Of a stretch of 64,000 nucleotides of DNA, positions 48,830 through 60,639 are shown piece by piece. This DNA comes from Cladopsammia gracilis. Lineage: Eukaryota; Cnidaria; Anthozoa; Scleractinia; Dendrophylliidae. Made by a program: the position numbers and the translations under genes. Under the pieces are notes generated by a model, which had not been told where the DNA came from, did no database searches, and saw nothing but the letters and a program-made list of their open reading frames with translations. The stretch covers positions 283,501 through 347,500 of the forward strand of contig JAJGOT010000435.1 in assembly GCA_022457155.1 (NCBI GenBank), read 5' to 3'. Numbering within the stretch: the first letter of the stretch is position 1; the number at the start of each line of letters is the position of its first letter.

Positions 48830-49488
48830 ATAATTATTATCAAAATTGCAATTCTTGCCACCTGCGAAACGTATCCATGGTAACAGCTTGGCACGTAAAA
48901 AATTTTGCCGCGGTTGTTTAAAATTCCCCGCAACTTCATGGTATTCGCACCAGTTCCTTACAGCGCAAGTATAAATAAGAGCTGTGCATCTATCGTGTTT
49001 AAATAAAGGTTTACATACATACATGCATAATTTCGGCCCAGTTCAAGTAAGAATCATTTGGTGGAGTTAGCTTCGTGTTCTCATTATGCCCGATGACCAA
49101 GCTCCCGTTAAGGACTGGTAGTTCCATTAGCTCAAGCGCTTCTTCAGCAGCTTAAGCGCCTTTCGTATTTGGCAGGATTTTTAGCCCTTTTATGGCTTGT
49201 TCCCGTGGCTCCACGAACTCGCCGGCTTTTTTAATCCTCGTTGATTTTTGGAAAATCGCAGCAAATATCGCACCCGAGTCGCACTGAAATCGCCGCCCGT
49301 TTACACATGCAACAAAAATTGCATTGGATAGCGCGACAAAAATCGCATCAAAACTCGCCTGTGTAAAAGGGCCTTAAGTTTGTAAGCTTAGTTTGTCAGG
49401 TTTTGCAATGCGTACTTCGCCTCACAAACATGGGGTTTGTGCAGTGCTTTAAAGTTTGCACGATTATGCTTTTGAAGTTTGCATTATA
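48830..49488. other. Intergenic, only degraded repeat scraps
   Basis: No gene seen. GCGCGACAAAAATCGCATCA and CTGTGTAAAAGGGCCTTAA near 49300-49378 look like one end of a broken TIR element. Confidence 0.4.
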
Positions 49489-50607
49489 GCGGAGCACTTG
49501 CCGGGCGGAAGGCCTGGCTGCGCAGCACCATACTCATAGAACCTATGCCGTCATTTTTCATGGTCATGGCTAGCGGAATGTTTCGTGGGCGCGCCTCCGT
49601 GACATGTGTGTCCGTACGCCACACGCGCGGCTATACAGTCGTCAGCTCGGTAAACACTTTAAAAGTTGGATCTTTCGCAGTGTTTAGTGGAGCAGTAAAG
49701 TCGTTATTTCTCTGCATTTTTTCGCGGTTGGCTACTCAAGACAGGGATACTAAATAAGGGATACTCAGAAGCCGCCTTAGTGGAAAAAGAAGAGCTTTAA
49801 GGGATAAAATCTTGCTTCGAGGACCTTCATACGTTTATATCAATGCGGGAGATGTTTGTTTTTATTACGGATTTCAGAACCAACGCGGAGATTTAAAGAA
49901 TTTTCAAGCAAGCGAGGGACTTAAAGGTAAAACAAATTACATTTTTCGATGGGAATTTATCTTGATATCAATCTGTGATTGACCTTTTATTTGTGTTCTC
50001 GTTAGTTTTGGAGAATTGTTTATAAACGTGAAGCTTAATTCCGTTGTATTAATTTCCTGAATTTCATCGAAGACACGGCTCGGCCTCGATGCGCTATAAA
50101 TTAAATGTACGCGTTTTAATTTTAAACATAAACTAATGGAGATTTCAATAAAATTTTTCGAAAGAAGAGTGTATTGTCCATTTTTATGTGTTTGTCCATT
50201 CATTACATCGGATTGAAAAGCGATTTTATGTAAACGAAACAAGACTTAGATTTTATACTCGCGTCGCCTTATGCAAATATGTTTGTGTATTTTTGCAGTT
50301 TTGATTTCCAAATCAGTTTCTCGGGCATTTTTTGACAAGCAACAACTGTATTTTATTCGGGAAATAGTCGTAATAGTTATTCTAGACAGAGAAAACGTTG
50401 TTTTTGTGAACTTTTGTACAGTCTAAATGTACTGTGCAGACGGTCGGGTAATAACCTTACTGTTTTTGAGAATTGCTAAACTTGAAAAATAGCCCAGTCG
50501 TCAATCTTAATTCTTGTGTTTCCGACCTTTCACCTTAGTTACGTTTCACCTTAGTTTATAAGCTTGTTCAAAGTGCTTGGCTGTTAGGCTCAGCCTATCT
50601 ATATATA
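49489..50607 (+). mobile_element. Repeat family A, copy 3
   Basis: Same landmarks as copy 2 in the same order (GCGGAGCACTTGCC start, GTCATTTTTCATGGTCATGG, end CAGCCTATCTATATATA). Joined tail to tail with copy 4. Confidence 0.85.
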
Positions 50608-51757
50608 ATATATATACATAGCCCAAGCCTAACAGCGTCGCACTTTGAACAAGCTTAACTAAGGTGAAACTTAACTAAGGTGAAACTTAACTAAGGTGAA
50701 AGGTTGGAAGCACAAGAATTAAGATTGACGAACGGGCTATTTTCAATTTTAGCAATTCTCAAAAACAGTATTACGCGACCGTCTGCACAGTACATTTTTA
50801 TAGACCGTACAAAAGTTGACAAAAACAACTTTCCTCTGTCTAGAATAACTAGTACCACTAGTTTCCGAATAAAATTCAGTTTATGTTTGTCAAAAGTTGC
50901 CCGAGAAACTGATTTGAAAATCAAAAATTACAAAAATACACAAACATATTTGCATAAGGCGATGTGAGTGAAGATAGAACTGTACTATAAAATCAAAGTC
51001 TTGTTTTGTTTACATAAAATCGCTTTTCAATCTATCTAATGAATGAACAAACACATAAAAATGGACAACACAATCTTCTTTCGAAAAAATTTATTGAAAT
51101 CTCCATTAGTTTACGTTTAAAAGCAAAACGCGTACCATTTAATTATAGCTCATCGAGTTCAAGCTTTCTTCGATGAAATTCAAGAGATCGATACAACTGA
51201 ATTTAAGCACGTTTTAAAAACAATTCTCTAACAATAACACTAATAAAAAGTCACTCACAGATTGATATCAACATAAATTCTCATCGAAAACTGTAATCTG
51301 TTTTACCTTTAAGTCCCTCGCTTGCTTGGAAATTGAAATCTCCGCTTCTGGTTCTGAAATCCGCAGAAAACAAACATCTCCCGCATTGATAAAAAAGTAA
51401 TACATGAAGTTCCTCGAAGCAAGATTTTATTCCTGAAAGCTCGTCTTTTTCCACTAAAGCGGCTTCTGAGTATCCCTTAATGAGTATCCCTGCCTTGAGT
51501 AGCAAACCGCGAAAAAATGCAGGAAAATAACGACTTTAATTCTCCGCTAAACACAACAAAACAACAAAAGTGTTAACCGAGCTCACGGCTGTGTGGCCGT
51601 GCGAAAAACAAAGCCTTGCTTTCAAGATCCCGGATGTTGTTCCAACACGGCGGGCGGACGGACACGCGCCCGCTAGCCATGACCATGAAAAATGAACTCA
51701 TAGGTTCTATGAGTATGGAGCTGCGCAGCCAGGCCTTCGGCCTGGCAAGTGCTCCGC
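50608..51757 (-). mobile_element. Repeat family A, copy 4
   Basis: Inverted partner of copy 3, ending AAGTGCTCCGC at 51757. An extra 15-17-bp tandem (AACTTAACTAAGGTGA) is present near 50650-50700. Confidence 0.85.
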
Positions 51758-52150
51758 TATTAGTCTTGTTTATTTTATGCGTGCTCCGCCACACAGACTT
51801 CGACATAGCCTGCGAATACAGCCGCCTCTCATCGCTCCCAGCCGATAGGGGCGTTCGTTTCGCATCACAAACACCGGGTTTGTTAACCCTCCCCTTTTTT
51901 CAGTTTTGTATACTTTAGGTTTTCTGGTATCAAGTTTTTTTAGATTTACATGTTTTTTTTTTTTTGCGGCATTCGCCTAAAGAACGCTGGGTTTATAGAA
52001 GTAGCAGGATGTTTTTTTATTACTCTGGATCTGCTTGTTTCCTGTATTTATTTTTTATGTTTAAATATTTTGCAAATTTGCTATTTTTGTGTCATTTACG
52101 TCCAATTTGGCATCCTATTGTTTCCCTTTCTATTGTTGCTTGTTTTACCC
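51758..52150. other. Intergenic, nothing recognised
   Basis: T-rich sequence; no feature supported. Confidence 0.4.
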
Positions 52151-52257
52151 GGAGTCAATTGAATAAAACTTTTACAAGTGTAATTTACAAGTGTAGCTAT
52201 TGTTTCCAACCTCTGAAACAATGGCCACACTTGTAAAAGTTTTATTAAATTGACCCC
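52151..52257. mobile_element. TIR element (GGGTCAAT ends), short member
   Basis: GAGTCAATTGAATAAAACTT and AAGTTTTATTAAATTGACC are inverted ends of a 107-bp element; same family as 16144-16692. Confidence 0.8.
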
Positions 52258-53235
52258 GGTTTAGCACATTTTTATTGTGCGATCAGCCTTTATTAGTGCA
52301 ATTATATGGTTCACTTCTTTATCTTGGTGTTATATTCAAAGTTGACGTGTTTTGGATCGGTATCCATTCCGTTTATTCATCATTATTACTTTTTTTTTCA
52401 CTTGCTTTTCCCCTTCACCCCTTTATCCCTTCCTCTTAGGATTTTGGGTGGTTTTAGATTTTCTGATTTGTTTTAGTTTTGAGCATTGGCAAGTGTCTCG
52501 GGTTATTTGGTGATAGGCCATTTTAACGTTTAACGTCTGCGCACGGTCGCATATCTCCATCTCTTATTAAGCGAGCGTGAAAGGGACTGCCGCGAATAGT
52601 ATGCTGTTTCTTGTCATAAAACGGATTAATTGGAACAGAAAAATCTTTAAAATTCTTCGGAAATTGTGTTCTCGAAGACCGATAACGTACCTAATGATGA
52701 GTTGTCAAATTTTAATGCTCTTTTGAAAAAGTTGAAATAGCCGAGTAAAGTCAAAATAGTGTGCCGATAAGTGTTTCGTGGTTATAATAACATTTTCAGT
52801 TTCACGGAGAGTTACTTGAAATTTTGTACAGAAACAAGGAAATAATTCAGTGTATCTTAATGAAGTTCTCCAGTACCGAGCGACGATTAAACAGAAGAAT
52901 TCAACAAAATTTAACTTTATTTAACCTAAAGCCCTGGTCAAACAGGAGCGCAAGTCGGGCGCAAGTAGTAACAAGTTGAATAGCAGAGGATATTCACCTC
53001 CGATTTAGCCAAACAGAGCGCACGAAAAGCACTATTTACTTGTGGCGCAATTATATACAATTGTTTAATATACTACACTTGGGACTTTGTTAAATATACC
53101 ACCGACATTTGACCGATACTCCACCGAGATGCGACTTTGACACATTGATATATTTAGCAAATAAATTATGAGCTCGAGATTTCTATCGCGTGATAGTTGA
53201 TGAGGGCGATTGTAGCAATATTCAATGTTGTTACA
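52258..53235. other. Intergenic, nothing recognised
   Basis: No ORF, RNA gene or paired repeat supported, apart from the short CACCGA scrap near 53100. Confidence 0.4.
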
Positions 53236-53623
53236 CCTAATTGCAATAACGTTGTCATAGAAAAATGAAAAATGTAAAATGAAAAATGAAAAAGCCAAAT
53301 AGGAATTAATTAGCTTCACAAAATACATTCTCGCCAGATTTTAATAATTCTCAAAGTATGCACAAGAACTATGTTTAAGAACAGGTTTTTTCGTAGTGCA
53401 ACTGTGCACATGAAACAGTTATTCTCAGAAAATGACATCAACCTGGTAGCAACATATTTCCAACATGGACGGTTACCATATCATTTCAACCTTTACCTAG
53501 GTAAATTTCAAATAACAATAGCCGCTGCATGCACGCTTAATTTAAATTATTATACATTGGTGTAACTAGCTCGATTTTGATTGGCTATAAGCACGCAGCT
53601 AATCATTGCTTGCTGTTTCTGTT

Positions 53624-53705
53624 ACGTCATACCTACAGACAATAGTTTTATGCATGCAGAAGTGACGTCATACCTACAGACAATAGTTTTATGCATGCAG
53701 AAGTG
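53624..53705. repeat. 41-bp tandem duplication
   Basis: ACGTCATACCTACAGACAAT through ATGCATGCAGAAGTG occurs twice with no mismatch seen. Confidence 0.9.
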
Positions 53706-53799
53706 ACGTAAGTTGTTTACTTACAAGTTGACTGCTGTGCATTGATCACTTTTTTGTGCGCGCTCTTGTCTTTACAAGTGCAGCTCAGGAATATGCATA

Positions 53800-53953
53800 A
53801 TAAAACAATTATTGGATTCGGTTTTCGCATGATAGCGATAATTATCAAGGCCTCAGTTTGTGTTATCCGCCTCAGCCTTCGGCTTCGGCAGATAACACAA
53901 ACTTTGGCCTTGATAATTATCGCTATCATGCTCAGCCTCATCCAATAATTGTT
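53800..53953. mobile_element. Hairpin MITE nested in the 53.2-54.1 kb element
   Basis: ACAATTATTGGAT and ATCCAATAATTGT ends, then GCATGATAGCGATAATTATC mirrored; the arms meet at CAGCCTTCGGCTTCGG. Nearly full-length hairpin. Confidence 0.8.
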
Positions 53954-54091
53954 AATTAACAGTAGCCACTGCACGCTTAATCGTGCCGCGTGTCGCTGTG
54001 ATGATTAAGCTAATTAATTCCTATTTGGCTTTTTCATTTTTCATTTTACATTTTTCATTTTTCTATGACAACGTTATTGCAATTAGGTGTA

Positions 54092-54290
54092 TATTCATTT
54101 AATTTAATCATATTTATGTAATATTTTTATATTCATTCAATTCAATCCCTCAATATTCATTTTATCCCTCCATATTCATTCAATCCCTACATATTTATTT
54201 AATTTAATCCTTCTATACTTATTCAATTCATTCAGTTCAATATTCCCGGCATTCAATCCTGGCTCTCATTCATTCAATATTCGCACTGCA
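54092..54290. repeat. TATTCATTCAATCCCT-type low-complexity array
   Basis: Imperfect repeats of TATTCATTCAAT(CCCT) over about 200 bp. Confidence 0.65.
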
Positions 54291-54749
54291 TAAATTATAA
54301 GCAGAGCATATAAGACCAACAAAATATGAATAAATTGTCATTCCTTCAAGTGCAACGGCTCCGTCAACATCAAAGTGTCTCTCGCTATCTGAACACCAGC
54401 GCTGAGCGTGCCAAGACCTGTCTTTCCAGAGCCAGCGCCGGGAAATAATGCGCCCGGACCACAGGCGGGACAACAAGCTCGTCAATTGACGACCGAAGAG
54501 AAACTTGAGGTGACGGTCAGAATCCTGCTCAAGCAGACGGTCAGAATGCTCCGCAAAATGTTCCCCAGGAACCGCAAGTTCAAGCAGGACCAGGTGTTCT
54601 ACAAGCTGCGCTTCAGAATGCTGATGTACAAGACGGAGGACTTGGGGTGAATATTCTTGTGGGTTTAATTTTCCGCGAACATGCGTTTTATAGTCCGCAT
54701 TCTTGTGGATAACGGCGATGGAGGCTTCACGGTTTTTGATTTGGAATGT

Positions 54750-55042
54750 TTATTTGAGTTCGAATTGTTATGAACTGTGGGCGAGATTTTCGCCGGTGTG
54801 CATTTTGTAGGATGAATCGTCCATGTGGAAAGGCTTGGTCGAGGACTACGAATGCTTATTTGAATTCACATTGTCGTGAACTGTGGGCGAGGTTTCGCCG
54901 GGGCATTTTGTGGGATGAATCGTCCAGGCAGGAATGTTTGGTCGAGGAGTACGAAATCAATGCGTTTCTGAGTTCAGATTGTCATGAACTGTGGGCGAGT
55001 TTTCGCCAGTGTGCATTTTGTAGAATGAATCGCCCAGGTGTA
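54750..55042 (+). repeat. Three ~110-bp tandem repeats, open in one frame
   Basis: GAACTGTGGGCGAG..TTCGCC..CATTTTGTNGNATGAATCG repeats three times. Frame 54770-55201 stays open (143 codons) with ELWARFR and CAFCRMNRP motifs per unit. Open frame may come from repeat length; no family recognised. Confidence 0.65.
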
Positions 55043-55860
55043 AAGGGGGTCCGTGTACCTTCCGTCCATTCCATTTTTATAAAAATCAAAAATGGAAAAA
55101 TCAAAAATGAAAATCGTTATTTGAGATTATTGAATTCAAGAAAAATCAAAATTAAATGTCTGTTTTCAATTTTCGTCATTTTCTATCAAAACAAAAATTA
55201 AAAATGGTTTTACTATTTCGATTTTCATTCTTTCCAACTAAATCAAAATCGAAAATCGACACTGATTTATCTAAAATTTATCTGTGTAAAAAAATGAAGT
55301 CTTGGTTCCCTATACCCTTTTTCAATCAAATGGATCTAAAACACACCATATCGTGACTGACAAATCGGAAATCAAAAATCAACTTTCAATTTTCGTTTAG
55401 ATGAAAAATCAAAAATAGAAAATTGACAAAAATACCCTCGAGAGGAGGGTAGGGATAAATGCCCATATGTTAGGCTCGGTTACTAAGTAAACAAGATGGC
55501 GGCCAACGAATGCCTATAAAAATGTTCTCAATCCAAAGAGAAGAGCTCCACAAATCATGGCTACGGGTCCAAAACCTTTCCGGATGCTCTGTTCTGCCGT
55601 GGTCAGACTGCAGAGATATTTCTGGAGACTGAAGTGTTAAAATTTCAAGAACAACCGAAACGGTGAGTTTGTCTAGGTCCTCTGAGTCTCCCAACTGCAT
55701 ACGGTACATAGACTTACCTATATCCTCGGGACATTATACGTAGGCTTACATGAAGTACCTACCTACTTGAAGGCTTTAATCTAGGGAAAAACCCAAATCA
55801 TAATAATTAAATATAGCGTTCTTCCTATCACCTTTGAATACTATTGTCTTTATAATGTAA

Positions 55861-55890
55861 CCCCCCCCCCACCCCCCCCCCCCCCCCCCC
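55861..55890. repeat. Poly(C) tract
   Basis: About 28 C with one A. The second copy of the unit has only a short C run here (60942-60950), so the tract has expanded or shrunk since duplication. Confidence 0.9.
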
Positions 55891-56440
55891 GCTTTTTTTT
55901 AGGCGATCTGGCGTATAATTATTTTATGGAAGAAAGGAATCGAATTATTTACATGTAAGTCTATATACTAGCCTGTAAACAGGCTCCTTTTGGGGGTTAT
56001 ATTAAATGTAATAAGCGTATAGGGTTGAAAATGGAGTCTGTTCACAGGCAACGTCCATACCAATAAGGCGGATCATCTTGTGACCTCATTGTTTGCCCCA
56101 TAAGAAAAAGCTGTTTTTCAAACAGTTTCTTGCACTTTATTTACTTTAAAACTGGAACAACTTAAAGACACAATCCAGATGTATTAGACACCAATAACTA
56201 GGCCTAGCTACAAATATCGGGATATTTTTTTAAACATTTAGAAGTTTCCGGGATATTTAGAAAATGTGAAGATACGTGTATTTAGAAAATTTGGGGATAT
56301 TTAGAGCTTTTTTGCTAAGCCTTGTATTTCTGTATTGCAGGAAAAGGCACACCAAATGATTTACAGGCCCAAAATGAGAAAATAGATCCCATTACTGAGG
56401 GACTAGCTAGTCCCAACAAGAGATGAAGCCGTAATGTACT

Positions 56441-56632
56441 ATGAAGATAGAAGGGGGACAGCTAACCTTCTGGCCAGAGTTTAGCACTGACCCTTTAAGT
56501 GGCCAAGACATAATAGTCTTAAGACACTCAAATGAATTCAATATCAATTTTCCTAATCTCAATGACATTTTTTATAAAGTAGTAAACAATGACTTAACCC
56601 TATTCAGCCTGGAATTTTTTTTTAGTTTCTGA
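56441..56632 (+). CDS. Unknown 63-codon ORF in the duplicated unit
   Basis: Reads MKIEGGQLTFWPEFSTDPLS, then GQDIIVLRHSNEFNINFPN and on to a stop. Amino-acid composition is protein-like, but the direct copy at 61499-61690 has lost one base near its start and is out of frame. No family recognised; probably the relic of a larger coding exon. Confidence 0.35.
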   Translation: MKIEGGQLTFWPEFSTDPLSGQDIIVLRHSNEFNINFPNLNDIFYKVVNNDLTLFSLEFFFSF

Positions 56633-57149
56633 GTCTCGTAACTTCAAGAACATTAAGGCTATGACAATGAAACCTAGCGTGTACATAGTACGTCCAAAAC
56701 TGTCTCCTTTGCGGTCCGCACAATGGAGCGATGACGTCATATGACGTAATTATTAGGTAATTAGTTATACGGCCGCCATCTTGGATCCGCCATCTTGGAT
56801 TTCGGAAATTTTTTAAAACCTCTTAAAAACAGTCCAAATTCACTCAAACTTAATCAAAACCAATAAATAAACGCTAAATGACGTAAAAATATAAAACGTT
56901 TACCAATAAACATTGTTTTTCTTCATTCAAAGGTATAAATATGCAAATTTCAAAAAACATGGCTGTCAAAATCTTGTTGCCATGGAAACATCAAGTCACG
57001 TGATCAAAAAATTGTCATATCAAATTGTTGCCAGATAAAGTTTAGGAAAAGTCGCAAAGTTTGATGGCGTTTGAATACATATTAAAGAAGTTATGAATGT
57101 TGAAAGTTAGCGCAGGCACTTTGTGCTCCCCCAGGCTGAATAGGGTTAA

Positions 57150-57324
57150 AGGCCCACCTTCACCCAAAAAATGTTGCGGTCGTTTGTTTTTGTTTTGAAA
57201 TGCTCCACTGTTCATACGAGTGATCTGATTGGTTGCACGCATTCAAGCATGAGTTTCGTGTTGCACGAAATGCAGCACTGAAAGTGATCATGGCGCGCAC
57301 AGCATTTTGGGTGAAGGTGGGCCT
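57150..57324. mobile_element. 175-bp piggyBac-like MITE, copy 2
   Basis: AGGCCCACCTTCACCC and GGGTGAAGGTGGGCCT ends, flanked by TTAA at 57146-57149 and 57325-57328. Confidence 0.88.
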
Positions 57325-57539
57325 TTAACTAATTTCAGGAGGGCCATTTCACTATATAGAGATCTTAAATATAAGTACTGTTGTTAATCAATTTGATGGA
57401 TATCACTTATATGCTATATTCATTTCATTTCACAGAGGTAAGGTTTCGGCTCCGTTTTTCTTGTTATTATTTTTAATATTATTTTTATTTTTTGTGTCAC
57501 GATTTTGCATGCAAATTTATGCACACATATTTTAAATTG

Positions 57540-57790
57540 TACACTTCCGGTTTATAGCTTTGCCACTACACTTCCTGTTTAGTGACTTCCGGCTACTCTC
57601 ACTTCCGGTAAAAGAGCGTTACTCAAGTGTCACGACAGCGTCTCCTACATCCCTACTTACATTAGCAATGTTCATGTTTGGTATATATAAGACTTAGAAG
57701 AATCATTCCCTTCATTGTGGTACAGTCTTCATTTCCAAAACAATCAATAGTAAACAACGTGGTTTGCAGGAACAATGACTGAATGAAAGG
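57540..57790 (+). promoter_or_regulatory. Promoter-like block with TATA box (first copy)
   Basis: CACTTCCGG / CTTCCTG (ETS-like) words cluster at 57543-57610, GTATATATAA lies at 57681-57690, and the block is conserved at 62660-62910. No confident coding sequence follows, so transcription is unproven. Confidence 0.4.
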
Positions 57791-58353
57791 AGTACTCTTC
57801 GCCATGTCGGACATCTTCTTATCATGTTTAAAATATATCATAAAACTAACTTACGCATGCGCATGAGTAAAGGCTGCTGGGAGCCTCTTGTTAGTTATAT
57901 GATCCAAGAAGATGCATTTCACATTTTGTAAAACAGACTTTGCAAACTACTGTTCTTGCAATATAATGACATTTTTATTTTTAAAATATTTATTATGATT
58001 TATAATTTACATCTGTTATGTGAAAAAGGCAGTTCCTTATAATAAAACTAGCCTTATTTATATATATGTTGTGCCCCAACAACATATATTTTAATAATTA
58101 TTAAAATATCTCATTACTGTCTGATGAGCAGAATAGCCTTTTTTCCTATTTTTAAATTGTTCTTCCAAGATTTTATATGAAGTTGTCTCATGGATCATGC
58201 TACATATGTAGGCTAAATGATTACTTCCTTTTTTCTAATGTGATACTTGCATTTAATTACAATATAATATTTATGCTACTTACAGTGCAATGTTTACATT
58301 ACTTGCAATACGATACTCTACTTACAATACGTACAATACAGTACTCGCATTAC

Positions 58354-58570
58354 TTACACAGGAAAAATACCAGGTTCCCAATTTTGGATATTTTAGGATA
58401 TTTAAAGAATACCCAAAAAATCCCAAATTTGGAAGAGTGAGACAAGTCCCAACCTTGGGAATTTGCTGGTTGGGACTTGTCTCACTTTGCCAAATTTGGG
58501 AATTTTGTGGGTGTTCTATAAATACCCCAAAAAATCTCAAAATGGGAATCAGGTATTTTTTACTGTGTTA
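58354..58570. mobile_element. 217-bp hairpin element
   Basis: TTACACAGGAAAAATACC and GGTATTTTTTACTGTGTTA ends; arms of about 95 bp meet around 58442-58470 (GAGACAAGTCCCAACC / GGTTGGGACTTGTCTC). Open frames on both strands are a by-product of the mirror symmetry. Confidence 0.85.
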
Positions 58571-59604
58571 CAATGAAATGCTTACACTACTTACAATACA
58601 ATGCTATACTTATATCAGAAGCTCATAACGTGATAAGCTTCTGTTATATACAATATGTACAATTCAATATTCAATGTTACAATACTTATATATCGTCAGC
58701 TTAAATATTTTAAAGGACCAGTTGTACATTGTAGTGTTACATTCATCTTTAATTTTCTTTCAAAGGTCATTTAAAAACTTGCTTTTACAATAAAAGGTTT
58801 AATGATTTGAAGAGCCGTTTTTTTTAAATCGCTGAAAGATGCCAGGAAACTTGGAAACCCTTCTATGTTTGGGATTTTCTGTTGCATTTTACAAGTCCAG
58901 ATAAAATAGCAACAAGAAAGTGGAAGTATTGTTGTGTGTGGGAAAGAATATCTGTTCTCAGACCTAGTATTATAGCCAAGGATAATGTACCAATTCCTGT
59001 CGTTAAATACTTTTCATGAAACCATTTTCCAAGACCCTGCCAGAAAAGTGAAGTTTCACTATAGTACCAGAATAAATGAATTAGGTATCAGCACTGGCAA
59101 AATTTATGCTCTCCAAATTCCTTGCAGAAATTCGGAGAGCATAAATTTAAATGATTACTTCTTATTGGAAGACTACTGTTTCCTTATTTAAATGTATTCC
59201 ATAAGTGGTAGATTTACTGATAACTTTGAGTGTTTTGGTTTAAACATACAAATATTTACATTATTGTTATTTAACATTACATATTTATAGACATTGTAGA
59301 CTGACTTAAAGTAAATTAAATATAAATTTCTCTAATTCACAATAACTGAAAAGTACACCACTACCACAACTAGTTTACAGGTAAAGGTTTTAAGTCCATT
59401 TTGTATATCCCATTGTTGTTCATGCACGTTGCATTGGTTTCTGTTTCCTGTTAAGATGAAATGAGTACAATATATGTGATAATATATGGTGATTTTGAGA
59501 AGGAATAAAAAATTCAGTTAAATCTGGGCCAAATAACACCACTTTGACTCCTGAGAGCTCCAGGAGAACACAGTAAACCATTCATTACTTATGTTTATTA
59601 TGGA
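58571..59604. other. Spacer between inverted arms
   Basis: No gene recognised. A short hairpin (AAATTTATGCTCTCC / GGAGAGCATAAATTT) lies at 59099-59148. Confidence 0.45.
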
Positions 59605-60636
59605 ACAAACAATGAGGTCACAATACGTAAACAATGATGTCACAAAATGATCCGCCTTAATGGTATAGACGTATCCTGTGAACAGGGTCCATTTTCAACC
59701 CATTACTTTTAATATACCCCCCAAAAGGAGCCTGTTTACAGATATAGACTAACATGTAAATAATTCGATTCCTTTCTTCCATAAAATAATTATACGCCAG
59801 ATCGCCTAAAAAGGGGATGGGGGAACATTATAAAGACAATAGTATTCAAAGGTGATAGGAAGAACGCTATATTTAATTATTATGATTTGGGTTTTTCCCT
59901 AGATTCAAGCCTTCAAGTAGGTAGGTACTTTATGTAAGCTTACGTATAATGTCCCGAGGGTATAGGTAAGTCTATGTACCGTATGCAGTTGGGAGACTCA
60001 GAGGACCTAGACAAACTCACCGTTTCGGTTGTTCTTGAAATTTTAACACTTCAGTCTCCAGAAATATCTCTGCAGTCTGGCCACGGCAGAACAGAGCATC
60101 CGGAAAGGTTTTGGACCCGTAGCCATGGTTTGTGGAGCTCTTCTCTTTGGATTGAGAACATTTTAGGCATTCGTTGGCCGCCATCTTGTTTACTTAGTAA
60201 CCGAGCCTAACATATGGGCATTTATCCCTACCTTCCCCTCGAGGGTATTTTTGTCAATTTTCAATTTTTGATTTTTCATCCAAACGAAAATTGAAAGTTG
60301 ATTTTTGATTTCCGATTTGTGAGTCACGATATGGTGTGTTTTAGATCCATTTGATTGAAAAATGGTATAGGGAACCAAGACTTTATCTTTTTATATCGAT
60401 AAATTTTGGATAAATCAGTGTCGATTTTCGATTTTGATTTAGTTGGAAAGAATGAAAATCGAAATAGTAAACCCATTTTTAATTTTTGTTTTGATGGAAA
60501 ATGACGAAAATTGAAAACAGACATTTAATTTTGATTTTTCTTGAATTCAATAATCTCAAATAACGATTTTCATTTTTGATTTTTCCATTTTTGATTTTTA
60601 TAAAAATGGAATGGACGGAAGGTACACGGACCTACA
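59605..60636 (-). mobile_element. Inverted arm of the large duplicated unit
   Basis: Reverse complement of 55048-56105, from the CGCCTTAATGGTAT tract to GGACGGAAGGTACACGGA. Copies the first exon-like piece on the minus strand. Confidence 0.8.
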
Positions 60637-60639
60637 CGG

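Larger units (their letters stand above)
53236..54091. mobile_element. TIR element (CACCTAATTGCAATAACG ends), copy 2
   Basis: Ends CACCTAATTGCAATAACG.. and ..CGTTATTGCAATTAGGTG are inverted for about 80 bp, through AAAAATGAAAAATG and GCCAAATAGGAATTAATTAG. It holds a 41-bp tandem duplication (53624-53705) and a nested hairpin (53800-53953). Smaller relative at 8710-9018. Confidence 0.8.
55048..58165 (+). mobile_element. Large duplicated unit, first copy (left inverted arm plus body)
   Basis: 55048-56105 is repeated inverted at 59605-60636, and 55500-58165 is repeated directly at 60640-63295 with few differences. It holds exon-like pieces (55558-55662 before GTGAGT; 56341-56425 after TGCAG, KGTPNDLQAQNEKIDPITEG then SPNKR stop), a 63-codon ORF (56441-56632), a nested TTAA MITE and a TATA-bearing promoter-like stretch. 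Could be a big TIR transposon or a local segmental duplication. Confidence 0.7.

Noticed and set aside
55470..55709. 79-codon ORF starting MYRMQLGDSEDLDKLT, also at 59974 and 60654
   Set aside because: Opposite strand of the exon-like piece with its GT donor; the copies share it only because the DNA is duplicated.
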